From assembly GCF_049340185.1 (NCBI RefSeq), contig NZ_JBMPPC010000006.1, positions 210,336-274,335 of the forward strand: a DNA stretch of 64,000 nucleotides. The letters run 5' to 3'. The notes under the pieces were generated by a model. It saw only the letters and a program-made list of their open reading frames with translations, made no database searches and had not been told where the DNA came from. Of the stretch, positions 1 through 7,648 are shown piece after piece. The DNA is from Undibacterium sp049340185 (GTDB lineage: Bacteria; Pseudomonadota; Gammaproteobacteria; Burkholderiales; Burkholderiaceae_D). Every line of letters begins with the position of its first letter. Position 1 is the stretch's first letter. The position numbers were made by a program, and so were the translations under genes.

Positions 1-59
1 GTGGTCTGAAAGAAGTTGCCCTGGCGTCTGGCTTGGACACTTTTGATGTTGTTGATTGA
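1..59 (+). CDS. C-terminal end of an unidentified protein (partial)
   Basis: The reading frame that starts at base 3 stays open from the window edge to a TGA at 57-59 and encodes about 18 residues, ending in DTFDVVD. The other two forward frames close earlier, and the gene at 137 lies on the other strand, so this is plausibly the tail of a gene entering from the left. It is too short to name a family. The 77 bases after the stop contain TGATGAT-type direct repeats but no clear terminator hairpin. Confidence 0.4.
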   Translation, partial: GLKEVALASGLDTFDVVD

Positions 60-136
60 TGATGATTGATGATGATCAATGTTGATTTGCACTGATCGAA
101 TCAAGGTAACGCGGTTTTTTCAGCTACGTTCAGGCA

Positions 137-928
137 TTACTCATCATGTGTCTGATGATGTTCATCGACCCCGTTGCGCCAATAACTCGCTGCATGAATA
201 TGCGTTTTGTTCATGCCTTTGTCTAACAGGTAATGACGTAAAGGCTGTACCTGACTGAGCTCCGTGGCGATCCATGCATAGCCGGTGCCGTCCGGCAGAA
301 TTTGCTTTTGCAATGCCTGTAATAACGTCATCGCCGGATCATCATTCCTGATCCATTCAATCCGCACATTCTTACCATGCTGTAACGGGATTTGATCGCG
401 TGAATCTGCGATGCTGATCAGGGCTATGACTTTTGTTTCTGCTGGCAATTCTTCTAGTCGTCTGGCGATTGCGGGCAGGGCGGTTTCATCGCCGATCAAC
501 AGGTACCAGTCGAAATCCTTGGATACCAGCAGTGAGCCACGCGGACCGCCTATGCCTAAGGTTTGGCCGGGCCTGGCCTGAGCCGCCCAGCTTGATGCGG
601 GGCCATCGCCGTGCAGATAAAAATCTATGTCCAGTTCTCTGTTGATCGCGTCGTAACGACGCGGCGTGTAATTCCTGGCGATAGGACGCGCTGCATCATC
701 CTCTGCGGCTTGGCCGGACTGCGGCAAAATCGGCTGCTCACTCCCTGTCACTGGAAAAAATAACTTCACGTGATCGTCGTGCGCAGCCGAGATAAAGCCA
801 TCAAGCGCATCGCCGGTGAAGGTGATTCTGCGCATATGGATACTTAATTGTTCAATACGTGACACGGTCAGCAGACGAAGTCTCAGCTCATGCCGTATGC
901 GTTGTGTCTGGTGTAAATGTTCTGTCAT
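137..928 (-). CDS. yqjH: Siderophore-interacting FAD-binding protein (ferric-siderophore reductase, YqjH-like)
   Basis: This 263-residue protein has the layout of the SIP/ViuB flavoprotein family. An N-terminal FAD-binding beta-barrel contains IARNYTPRRYD (about residues 83-93), with the R-x-Y-T/S signature that contacts the flavin. A C-terminal NAD(P)H-binding-like half contains LLIGDETALPAIARRLEELP (about 143-162), the usual SIP motif. The family reduces ferric-siderophore or ferric-catecholate complexes in the cytoplasm to release Fe(II). The gene lies downstream of, and in the same direction as, a His-rich PadR regulator, separated by 95 bases. In E. coli the equivalent pair yqjH and yqjI is divergent, and YqjI represses yqjH. 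The symbol is assigned from this pairing as well as from the protein itself. No signal peptide is visible. Confidence 0.85.
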   Translation of the reverse strand: MTEHLHQTQRIRHELRLRLLTVSRIEQLSIHMRRITFTGDALDGFISAAHDDHVKLFFPVTGSEQPILPQSGQAAEDDAARPIARNYTPRRYDAINRELDIDFYLHGDGPASSWAAQARPGQTLGIGGPRGSLLVSKDFDWYLLIGDETALPAIARRLEELPAETKVIALISIADSRDQIPLQHGKNVRIEWIRNDDPAMTLLQALQKQILPDGTGYAWIATELSQVQPLRHYLLDKGMNKTHIHAASYWRNGVDEHHQTHDE

Positions 929-1023
929 TGTCTGTCCTTAGCCTGGTCGGCTTGTGATGATGTTGGGGTCATATAGTGCTCAGATTTTTCTCATACTCTG
1001 TACATATTCCGTGCATATTTCAT

Positions 1024-1695
1024 CTAGCCTTCATCGATGATTTGATGCGCCGCCTGTTCTAATATGGCGGCTACACGGTCGGCTTCGGCGGCATTCCAGC
1101 TACCCCGACGTAACATCAGTGCGTGTTTCAAGGTATGCATGGCTTGGTGTACACGTTCCGGTAAAGATTGCTTCGCTTGTACGCGGGCAAACATATCGAG
1201 TCTTGCCATGATGCCGTCAACCTGCGCACGATTCGCCTCTAGGTAGTCGCGCCCGACGGTGGTGATGGTGTACAGACGCTTGCCGCTGGTCGCGGCGTTT
1301 TCTGATGACGTCACCTGATCCTGCTCTTCCAGCAAGGTCAGCGTCGGGTAGATCGCACCCGGACTTGGGGCATAGGCACCGCCGCAACGCTCTTCGATCG
1401 CCTTGATAATTTCATAGCCATGGCGCGGACTGATTTCTATTAGTGCCAATACGATCAGAGGCAGATCGCCGCGGCCAAACACACGTTCCGCACGTTCGCC
1501 ACGTCCGCGTCCGTGACCGCCGCCACGCATACGCCCGCCGCCTGGTTCATCGTCATAGGTATCATCGCCATGACCGGCAAAATAGTGATGGTGATCGCGA
1601 TGACCATCATGATGATGGCGACCGCTATGATGATGTTCGGAATGACGTTCGTGATGGCGCGCATGATGAGCGCGCAGAGAATCAAAAAGTTTCAT
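1024..1695 (-). CDS. yqjI: PadR-family transcriptional regulator with His-rich N-terminal extension (YqjI-like)
   Basis: This 223-residue protein has two parts. Residues 10-42 contain 16 histidines in HH and HHH clusters, followed by a Gly/Arg-rich linker to about residue 72. A PadR winged-helix domain then begins at DLPLIVLALIEISPRHGYEI, with the typical SPGAIYPTLTLLEEQ recognition-helix region. E. coli YqjI has the same plan; its extension binds nickel/iron and controls the ferric reductase YqjH, whose homologue lies directly downstream here. The ATG at 1695 is preceded by an AAAGGA ribosome-binding site. A palindromic operator overlaps the -10 box, so autorepression is likely. Metal response is inferred from the family and from the His clusters. 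Confidence 0.88.
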   Translation of the reverse strand: MKLFDSLRAHHARHHERHSEHHHSGRHHHDGHRDHHHYFAGHGDDTYDDEPGGGRMRGGGHGRGRGERAERVFGRGDLPLIVLALIEISPRHGYEIIKAIEERCGGAYAPSPGAIYPTLTLLEEQDQVTSSENAATSGKRLYTITTVGRDYLEANRAQVDGIMARLDMFARVQAKQSLPERVHQAMHTLKHALMLRRGSWNAAEADRVAAILEQAAHQIIDEG

Positions 1696-1703
1696 ATTTT
1701 CCT

Positions 1704-1747
1704 TTAAAGATATATCGTTAGAATGAAACTTAATGATATATCTTTAA
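1704..1747. promoter_or_regulatory. Palindromic PadR/YqjI-type operator
   Basis: Two 16-base arms, 1704-1719 and 1732-1747, are reverse complements at 15 of 16 positions and are separated by 12 bases. Each arm contains GATATATC. The distal arm covers the predicted -10 box and the proximal arm abuts the ribosome-binding site of the PadR gene. The position and symmetry suit a dimeric repressor. Binding by the adjacent PadR protein is inference. Confidence 0.75.
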
Positions 1748-1760
1748 CTGGCAAAGTCAA
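1733..1760 (-). promoter_or_regulatory. Sigma-70-like promoter of the PadR/SIP operon
   Basis: On the minus strand a TTGACT -35 box (1755-1760) is 16 bases from a TATCAT -10 box (1733-1738). The -10 box lies inside one arm of the palindromic operator, which would let a bound repressor block RNA polymerase. Confidence 0.55.
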
Positions 1761-1891
1761 GGCGCAATACAAATTTTTTTATGATTCGGCTGTGATCTGT
1801 CTTTGACCAGCGGGATGAGTTATTGTCGGAATACAGGTGAAAACTGTTCAGAAACGGCACAGAATAGCAACTTGCTTTACCTCCATTAACA

Positions 1892-1960
1892 GAATCCACA
1901 GGCTGGATGCGGCTTCCAGATGCATTTCGCGCCAACAGGCGCGCCCGGCTTGCGAGTTCG
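1892..1960 (+). repeat. Dispersed palindromic repeat, copy A
   Basis: A 69-base imperfect palindrome that begins GAATCC and ends GAGTTC, with the core GCATTTCGCGCCAACAGGCG. With six following bases it matches copy B at about 64 of 75 positions in the same orientation. Confidence 0.75.
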
Positions 1961-2131
1961 TTTGTGAAACTTTTAAAACCTCTGAATCGAAAAATTATAT
2001 TGATAGAAATAGGACTTACGTAAAAATCAAAACCTCTCACCACAGAGGCGCGGAGACACAGAGAAAAGACAAGAGGTAAGGATTGAATGGTTCTGGAGTA
2101 TTGGCTAAAGGATTTTTAGACGTCCCATATT

Positions 2132-2200
2132 GAACTCGCAGGCTGGATGCGGCTTCCAGAGGCATTTCATGCCAACAGGCGCACCTGGCTTGCAGGGTCG
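2132..2200 (+). repeat. Dispersed palindromic repeat, copy B
   Basis: Second member of the family, exactly 240 bases after copy A. It ends 34 bases before the start codon of the hydrolase gene and so probably lies in its leader. The core GGCATTTCATGCCAACAGGC resembles copy D. Confidence 0.75.
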
Positions 2201-2233
2201 TTTGTGCAATCTTATATCGGAGAGAGAACGTAT

Positions 2234-3466
2234 ATGTACCTTGATCAAGGTCGCCTGATATTGCTGGTATGTACATCGCTACTGGCTTGGAGTAGCAGCT
2301 TTGCGCAAACAACGGAAGCGTATCCTGTGCACGTCATCAGCACGCCGCATGCCATCCAGGCACTTGATGGCAGCTATCTTCCGGTACCGGCACTTGAGAA
2401 AAAGGTGACTGATCTGATGGCCCGATCTTGCGTCACCGGTCTTGGCATTGCGATCTTTAATCAAAATAAAATTGTGTATCTCAATAGTTTTGGTTGGCGT
2501 CAAAAAGAGCAGCGACTGCCCCTGACCGTAGACAGCGTGATGTATGGTGCTTCGTTCACCAAAGCAGTGTTTGCCACCATGGTCACGCAACTGGTGCAGG
2601 AAGGAATCCTTGATCTGGATAAACCGGTTGAGCAATATTTGCCCAAGCCTCTGCCGGAGTACGACAAATATCGCGATCTGGCAAATGACCTGCGCTATCA
2701 GCGGATTACGCTGCGTATGCTACTGAACCATACGGCAGGCTTTGCCAATTTTCGCTGGCTGAATCCAGACAAAAAACTAATGCTCCACTTCATGCCTGGC
2801 AGCCGGTATGCGTATTCCGGCGACGGCATCAACCTCGCTCAATTCATTGTCGAACAGGCGACCAAAAAAAGTGTCGGCGACCTGATACAGGAGCGGATTT
2901 TTAACCCCTTACAGATGGTGAGCACAAGTATGACCTGGCAAGAACGCTTCAACGAAAATCTCGCATTTGGCTATGATGACAAAGAAAAAATCCTGGGACA
3001 TAACCGCCGTAGCAACGTAAATGCAGCCGGATCGATGGACACAACAATCAATGATTTCGCCCAATTTATACAGTCGCTAATGCAAGGCAAGATATTGAAT
3101 CAACAGGGCAAAGACATCCTGCTCAAACCAGGCATCGCCATCAACTCGGTGACGCAATTCCCGACCTTATCCAGCGCGACAACGCAGGACAACCAGACCA
3201 TACAACTGAGCTACGGCTTAGGCTGGGGCCTGTTCCAGACACCCTACGGCAAAGCGTATTTCAAAGAAGGTCACGACGACGGCTGGGAGAACCATGCACT
3301 CATCTACGACGACAAACAAATCGGTATTGTCCTGATGAGCAACAGTGCCAATGGCGACAGCATTTTTAAAGAATTGCTGGAGGCATTAATCAAAGATACC
3401 TACACCCCGTGGAAGTGGGAGGGATATATTCCGGGATCTTGTGTAGTGGGTGATGGTGCGAAATAA
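2234..3466 (+). CDS. Secreted serine hydrolase, beta-lactamase class C/esterase-like
   Basis: A 410-residue protein of the serine beta-lactamase-like superfamily (class C, esterase and D-aminopeptidase types). A signal peptide of about 25 residues ends in SSSFA-QT. The catalytic S-x-x-K motif is SFTK at residues 107-110, the second motif is Y-S-G at about 194, and a GHDDG motif near the C-terminus fills the third (KTG/HxG) position. True antibiotic lactamases usually have Y-A/S-N and K-T-G, so a peptidase or esterase role is more likely. The start at 2234 is chosen because it follows a GGAGAGA ribosome-binding site and begins the signal peptide; the frame is open further upstream, but that part crosses a palindromic repeat. 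Substrate unknown. Confidence 0.85.
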   Translation: MYLDQGRLILLVCTSLLAWSSSFAQTTEAYPVHVISTPHAIQALDGSYLPVPALEKKVTDLMARSCVTGLGIAIFNQNKIVYLNSFGWRQKEQRLPLTVDSVMYGASFTKAVFATMVTQLVQEGILDLDKPVEQYLPKPLPEYDKYRDLANDLRYQRITLRMLLNHTAGFANFRWLNPDKKLMLHFMPGSRYAYSGDGINLAQFIVEQATKKSVGDLIQERIFNPLQMVSTSMTWQERFNENLAFGYDDKEKILGHNRRSNVNAAGSMDTTINDFAQFIQSLMQGKILNQQGKDILLKPGIAINSVTQFPTLSSATTQDNQTIQLSYGLGWGLFQTPYGKAYFKEGHDDGWENHALIYDDKQIGIVLMSNSANGDSIFKELLEALIKDTYTPWKWEGYIPGSCVVGDGAK

Positions 3467-3693
3467 ATGGGTTGGGATTGAGGTAGATTTTTGCGCGGGT
3501 GCTTGGCAACTTGGACGATGTGATTTAACTTTTTCTTTGCTTACCTGACTGCTTACATTGATAGCGCCGACGTACGTAAAATTGACCTGACAATCAAGGT
3601 TGTTTAGTTTTTTTAGTCAACTGAAACCGTGTTGCTGATTTTGCATGTATATGTTAGCGTCAGTCACTTTTTTTATAACAAGTTGAGGTTTCA

Positions 3694-4296
3694 GTGATAC
3701 CTTCGTTCACGCAATCGATCAAAGTCGCAAAAGAATTGGCTATTTGGCTTAACGAAAGAACGAATGAGAAGGAGGTACCTAGCGCAATCCGAGTGCGAAC
3801 CGGGGTGGCAATTCTTCAGCTTTCGCTTGATCTTGCTGATGCAACACTTATCTTATTAGATGTGAATCTGCTTGGCCCGGCGTTGACTTTAGCCCGTCCT
3901 CTATTTGAAAGTTATGTCCGCGGCATTTGGCTACTGGAGTTCGCATCAGACGACGATATAGAAAAATTTAACAATGGTAAATGTCCGCTATTTCATGAGC
4001 TCTTAAATGCTATTGGCCGTGATGAAATTACTGGTGGCGCCTGGATACATGCCAACAAGAAGGCTAATTGGGGTTCCTTTAATGATTTAACCCATGGAGG
4101 AAGAGAGCATGTAAAACGCAGGAGCACAGATGACGCGGTTGAGGCAAACTATCCAGAATCAGAATTGGAAGCCCTTGTTAAATTCGGCATTGAAGTGCGG
4201 ATTCGAATCGGTGCTGCACTCCTCTCTCTCATGAATGACGAAATGGCGATAAAGCAATTAAATGAAAAAGCAAAAGCAAAAGCTCTTCGTATCTAA
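3694..4296 (+). CDS. Hypothetical protein, predominantly helical (DUF5677/DUF6988-like)
   Basis: A 200-residue soluble protein starting at GTG with a TTGAGG site 6 bases upstream. The central segment with LARPLFESYVRGIWLLEFA (about residues 68-86) resembles the arginine/glutamate-containing helix of DUF5677/DUF6988-type proteins, which are of unknown function and sometimes compared with HEPN-like folds. This assignment is from memory of the pattern and is weak. The charged C-terminus contains KEK/KAK repeats, and the gene end overlaps the next start by 35 bases. There is no signal peptide or membrane segment. The long upstream gap (3467-3693) suggests its own promoter, which I could not locate. 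Confidence 0.6.
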   Translation: MIPSFTQSIKVAKELAIWLNERTNEKEVPSAIRVRTGVAILQLSLDLADATLILLDVNLLGPALTLARPLFESYVRGIWLLEFASDDDIEKFNNGKCPLFHELLNAIGRDEITGGAWIHANKKANWGSFNDLTHGGREHVKRRSTDDAVEANYPESELEALVKFGIEVRIRIGAALLSLMNDEMAIKQLNEKAKAKALRI

Positions 4297-4669
4297 CCTT
4301 GCTATTAACCACCCGTCACCCACCCCAAGCGCAGGGTGGTCGTCTCGCTGGAGGCTCGCTGCACGTGCACTCAAACATCTGGCTCTTCATGCGGTTATCT
4401 GCTTTGTGTTTGCCTTGTTTCTGGGGTGGATAGAGATGCAGATCTACATCGCGCAGCAGGCGCCGGACTCGGCCCATGAGTTTGTCGGGATGTACCTGGT
4501 TATTGCGATCTACGTTACGGCACCGATAAGCTGCTGTTTTGCTGCACCGTTTCATCTGCTTGCCTATCTTCGCAAATCTGGCACAACGCGTCATGTGCTT
4601 TCGGTATTGGCGTCAATCGCGTCAAGCTTCGTGGCGGCGTTCGCTATTTATCTGCTGTCGAAATCCTGA
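4262..4669 (+). CDS. Hypothetical small membrane protein
   Basis: A 135-residue protein with a basic N-terminus and three probable membrane helices (about residues 42-58, 75-100 and 112-132). I do not recognise a family. It begins inside the end of the preceding gene with a 35-base overlap, which suggests translational coupling. The hydrophobic pattern and lack of a competing frame support a real gene; the start could lie further in. Confidence 0.5.
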   Translation: MKKQKQKLFVSNLAINHPSPTPSAGWSSRWRLAARALKHLALHAVICFVFALFLGWIEMQIYIAQQAPDSAHEFVGMYLVIAIYVTAPISCCFAAPFHLLAYLRKSGTTRHVLSVLASIASSFVAAFAIYLLSKS

Positions 4670-4798
4670 CGTGCTGCCGAACCTGTCAATCAAGCAGACT
4701 TTTAAAGGTATGGTGGCCTTGAGCTTCATTCTATTCCTGGCCGAATGCTCTATGCCGCTGCGATTCGTTTATCTGGTATGTCAGTCGTTGCTCGTAAT

Positions 4799-5398
4799 AT
4801 GAAGACGTACTCTAAGTTTCCGTTGCTTAGCCTTACGCTAGTGCTCGTCTCACTTCTCGCCTGGTTCGTTGTCGCTAGTCGTTTGGATCTGCATGCGTTT
4901 CAGTCGCAGAGATCTTCACTCCTTTTGCAAGTTGGTGCTGTCGACGGGGTCACGTTTGAAAGCGGGCAGGTGTGGCGGCTCTTGACGTCCCAGTTCCTCC
5001 ACGTACACTTTCTTCATATGCTGGTTAATCTTGCCAGCATCTATTTGGTCGCCTCAGCAGTTGAGCGAATAATGGGACGTACTGCGCTCGTTATTATTTA
5101 TTTTATTGGCGGAACAGCAGGCCAGTATTTTAGCGTGCTGCTCCACCCAGATCTCGTCAGTTCTGGTGCGTCCCAGGCGTTGATGGCCTTATGTGGCTTT
5201 ATCTTATTGGCTTACCGGCGCTTTTCGCCATTGCGATATATCGTTTACTTGAGTGCTGCTATTGTGGTGTTTCAAATTTCACTGGATGTGTATGTCAGCA
5301 GCGCATTTAAACCCGGTCATAGTTTTAGCCTTCTGGCGGGCATGATGTTCGCTACGCTATTCAATCGTATTTCGCCGGCATCGCGAGGTGATGCCTGA
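4799..5398 (+). CDS. Rhomboid-family intramembrane serine protease
   Basis: About 199 residues from the ATG at 4799; in-frame ATGs at 4745 and 4778 are alternatives, and none has a strong ribosome-binding site. The protein has about six membrane helices and rhomboid landmarks: WRLLTSQFLHVHFLHMLVN (W-R + H-x-x-x-N type), an SSGASQALMALCG segment carrying the catalytic serine in G-x-S, and a late GHSFSLLAG segment that supplies the catalytic histidine. Rhomboids cut substrates within the membrane. The size fits the compact proteobacterial class, some of which process GlyGly-CTERM proteins. No such substrate is visible nearby. Confidence 0.8.
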   Translation: MKTYSKFPLLSLTLVLVSLLAWFVVASRLDLHAFQSQRSSLLLQVGAVDGVTFESGQVWRLLTSQFLHVHFLHMLVNLASIYLVASAVERIMGRTALVIIYFIGGTAGQYFSVLLHPDLVSSGASQALMALCGFILLAYRRFSPLRYIVYLSAAIVVFQISLDVYVSSAFKPGHSFSLLAGMMFATLFNRISPASRGDA

Positions 5399-5522
5399 CC
5401 ATCTCTGTAGCTGAATTTCTTTGAAAAAATTCATATAGTTTTTATACCGGCGATCTTCATAATTCCTCCATATTTTCATTTTAAAGTGAAGCCTGATAAA
5501 TCTTTTTTGATCAGGAGTAACT

Positions 5523-6731
5523 ATGAAAAACATGATAGGAACAGCGATACTGACGCTGACTGTTGCTGCCTGCGGTGGAGGCTCCAGCGGAAGTTTAGCT
5601 ACTACCACATCATCGTCAACATCGACCTCGACCTCCACATCGGTGACGGTGCCGGGTACTCCCGCAATTAGCCAGATCAAGGCCGGAGACGCTTCGTTGA
5701 CGATCAATTTTAATCCACCATCCTCCAACGGCGGAGCGGCGATTACTAGTTATCTGGCGACATGCGTTGCTAACGGCAGTGCCAGAACTGCTAATGCGGT
5801 CAGTAGTCCGGTGTTGATTTCAGGATTGACGAATGGCACGACCTACACCTGCAATGTCGTTGCGACTAATTCGGCTGGTAATAGTCTGGCGTCGCCCAGC
5901 GTCAGCGCTAGTCCGGTGGCCAGTGTCGTCACGGGCGTTGATCCTGCCAAGCTCCCGGTCGGCGATGGCAAATTTACCCGTAGCGCACCAGCGGTTGGTT
6001 ATGTCTACACGTGCTATTCTGCAGTCGGTAGTGGTGGCGCCACTTCTAAAGGACCGTGGTTTAATTCCGATGGTGTCACCTGGAGTTCTTTGAGCAAAAT
6101 CAGTGTCCAGGGAGCAGTCAGCTGGGTATCGAGTTTTGCTGTCACTCTGGGTAGTAATCTGGGTATCAGCGGAAATGGTTTACCCTCAACACCGACCGGT
6201 AAATTTCCAATTGCGAGTACAGACCCGGCCTATGCTTATGACCGAAATCCTAATTCTATCCAGACGGCCACGATTGCCTGGGGCTTACCTGCTAATCCTA
6301 CTGTGGCAGCAAGCCCAACGTGCACAGGCTTGGGCGCAATCGGTGTGTTGCTTGATGGTGCGCGTTTATACAACGCAGACGATGGGGCAAATCGTGACGC
6401 GGTTGCCTGGGAGGTACAAGATGCATGTCAGGGACATCCTGAGCGCACCGGTCAATACCATCATCACAGTATCAGTAGTTGTCTGAGCCAAAAAGATCAG
6501 GCAGGGCAGCATTCTCCTCTGGTCGGCTATATCGCGGATGGATTCGGTATCTATGGAAACCAAGGCGAAAATGGTAAGGCCATGACCAACGCTGATCTGG
6601 ATGAATGTCACGGTCATACGCATGCGATCACGGTCAATGGCGTCACTGTCAATCAATATCATTATCACCAGACCAAAGAATTTCCTTATACCGTTGGCTG
6701 CTTCAAGGGAACTCCCGTCACTATTCATTGA
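5523..6731 (+). CDS. YHYH-domain lipoprotein with a fibronectin type III domain
   Basis: A 402-residue exported protein. A short signal sequence ends in the lipobox-like TVAAC, followed by a Gly/Ser/Thr-rich linker (about residues 20-42). A fibronectin type III domain (about 44-133) contains the typical GLTNGTTYTCNVVATN strand. A large YHYH domain follows, with YHHHSIS near 310 and the diagnostic YHYH close to the C-terminus. The domain's function is unknown; its His clusters and Cys residues suggest metal binding (inference). The start follows a strong AGGAG site. The stop codon overlaps the next start by one base (TGATG), so the gene heads a coupled unit with a micro-ORF and an SCO1-like gene. 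Confidence 0.82.
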   Translation: MKNMIGTAILTLTVAACGGGSSGSLATTTSSSTSTSTSTSVTVPGTPAISQIKAGDASLTINFNPPSSNGGAAITSYLATCVANGSARTANAVSSPVLISGLTNGTTYTCNVVATNSAGNSLASPSVSASPVASVVTGVDPAKLPVGDGKFTRSAPAVGYVYTCYSAVGSGGATSKGPWFNSDGVTWSSLSKISVQGAVSWVSSFAVTLGSNLGISGNGLPSTPTGKFPIASTDPAYAYDRNPNSIQTATIAWGLPANPTVAASPTCTGLGAIGVLLDGARLYNADDGANRDAVAWEVQDACQGHPERTGQYHHHSISSCLSQKDQAGQHSPLVGYIADGFGIYGNQGENGKAMTNADLDECHGHTHAITVNGVTVNQYHYHQTKEFPYTVGCFKGTPVTIH

Positions 6732-6817
6732 TGAGTGCGCTATGTCATGTACTTCTGATGCTCACACTACCCACACTAGCGTTGCTGTTGCTAGCTTGTT
6801 GCAACCGTTATCAATGA
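6731..6817 (+). CDS. Putative 28-residue micro-lipoprotein
   Basis: This very short frame encodes about 28 residues: a hydrophobic stretch ending in LLLLACC followed by five polar residues, which matches a lipoprotein signal with almost no mature chain. Its ATG shares a base with the preceding stop and its TGA overlaps the next ATG as ATGA. Such spacing on both sides is unlikely for a chance frame and suggests translational coupling. It could act as a tiny lipopeptide or only pass ribosomes to the SCO1 gene. Confidence 0.42.
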   Translation: MSALCHVLLMLTLPTLALLLLACCNRYQ

Positions 6818-7512
6818 GCCGCATGCTGTTGTCTCGTTTCTTTTGTGCTCTGGGGTTGCTGCTGCTGGCAGTATTGGCGGCGGTTGTTCTGGCAGCGTAT
6901 GTAACGGGTGCTTTCCATTTTCAACAGCATGCTTTGAATTATGATTCGCTGCCGTTTTACCACACCGCAGATTTTCAGCCGCGATGGGATAAATGGTCCT
7001 CATGGCAGCGTACGGCCAAGTTTGATTTGATCAATCAGCACGGAGAACCGTTGAGCCAGAATGTGTTGGAGAAAAGACCGAGTTTCGTAGGATTTTTCTA
7101 TGCCGGATGTGTGAGTTTATGTCCCGTCTCGCTCGAAGTATTGCGCGAACTTAACCGGATCATAGTTGCGAGCGAAGCGGGAGTAAAACCACAATTTCTA
7201 CTGCTCACAGTCAATCCTGAGTTGGATGGTGCAGGCCAGTTAGCCGATTATGCAAAGCGCCTTCAATTACCTGCGAACTGGTCTTTGCTGACCGGAAATC
7301 CCAAAGAGCTTGATCACTTTGCACACAGCCTTAAAACAGATATCCGTCTTAGAGAACGCAATGGCGAGCCTTTGCACGGAGGCCGGGTATTTTTGCTGGA
7401 TACCGACAGACGAATTCGCGGCGTCTACGATGCTAGCAGCACGACTGAATTGTTGCGCATGCGCGCTGATCTTGAGCGATTGAACGTGGAAAAAGCAAAC
7501 CAACAAATGTAG
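6814..7512 (+). CDS. SCO1/SenC/PrrC-family copper-binding thioredoxin-fold protein
   Basis: About 232 residues from the ATG at 6814. An N-terminal membrane anchor (about residues 8-30) precedes a periplasmic thioredoxin-like domain. The copper-binding CVSLCP (C-x-x-x-C) follows a FVGFFYAG strand, and a later HGGRVFLLD supplies the conserved histidine. SCO proteins deliver copper to the CuA site of cytochrome c oxidase or act as thiol reductases. The start at 6814 is preferred because of the ATGA overlap with the micro-ORF and because it places the anchor at the N-terminus; 6742 is an alternative. No cytochrome c oxidase genes are adjacent; the nearby oxidase is of the quinol type, which lacks CuA. 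Confidence 0.85.
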   Translation: MSRMLLSRFFCALGLLLLAVLAAVVLAAYVTGAFHFQQHALNYDSLPFYHTADFQPRWDKWSSWQRTAKFDLINQHGEPLSQNVLEKRPSFVGFFYAGCVSLCPVSLEVLRELNRIIVASEAGVKPQFLLLTVNPELDGAGQLADYAKRLQLPANWSLLTGNPKELDHFAHSLKTDIRLRERNGEPLHGGRVFLLDTDRRIRGVYDASSTTELLRMRADLERLNVEKANQQM

Positions 7513-7547
7513 ATGTTCCCCTTGGGTTAATCGCAAAACTGAAATGC

Positions 7548-7613
7548 AATCCGCATTATCCATGCGCCTCTCCAAGGCATATCGTGCCAAGAGGCGCATG
7601 GATAGTGCGGATT
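7548..7613 (+). repeat. Dispersed palindromic repeat, copy D
   Basis: A 66-base near-perfect hairpin. The outer arms AATCCGCA and TGCGGATT are followed inward by TATCCATGCGCCTCT and its complement with one mismatch. It lies between two convergent genes, where the hairpin may also stop transcription from both sides, although there is no T-tract. Confidence 0.8.
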
Positions 7614-7648
7614 CCATTCTGAATTTTGTAATACTTTCAATACCGATC

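Larger units (their letters stand above)
1748..2233. other. Intergenic region with repeats, no convincing gene
   Basis: This stretch of about 490 bases holds two copies of a palindromic repeat (1892-1960 and 2132-2200) exactly 240 bases apart. A GGACTTACGTAAAAA motif near 2010 and a CACAGAG-rich imperfect repeat at about 2039-2067 lie between them. Short open frames here have no ribosome-binding site or recognisable product. An upstream in-frame extension of the hydrolase gene runs through the second palindrome and is judged non-coding. Confidence 0.6.

Noticed and set aside
1443..1721. Rightward His/Asp-rich frames opposite the PadR gene
   Set aside because: They mirror the repetitive His codons of the real gene and have no independent start signal.
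2147..2233. Upstream in-frame extension of the serine hydrolase gene
   Set aside because: It runs through palindromic repeat copy B, and the ATG at 2234 has a good ribosome-binding site and starts the signal peptide.
1744..2312. Short leftward frames in the intergenic repeats
   Set aside because: They cross the palindromes, lack ribosome-binding sites and show no family likeness.
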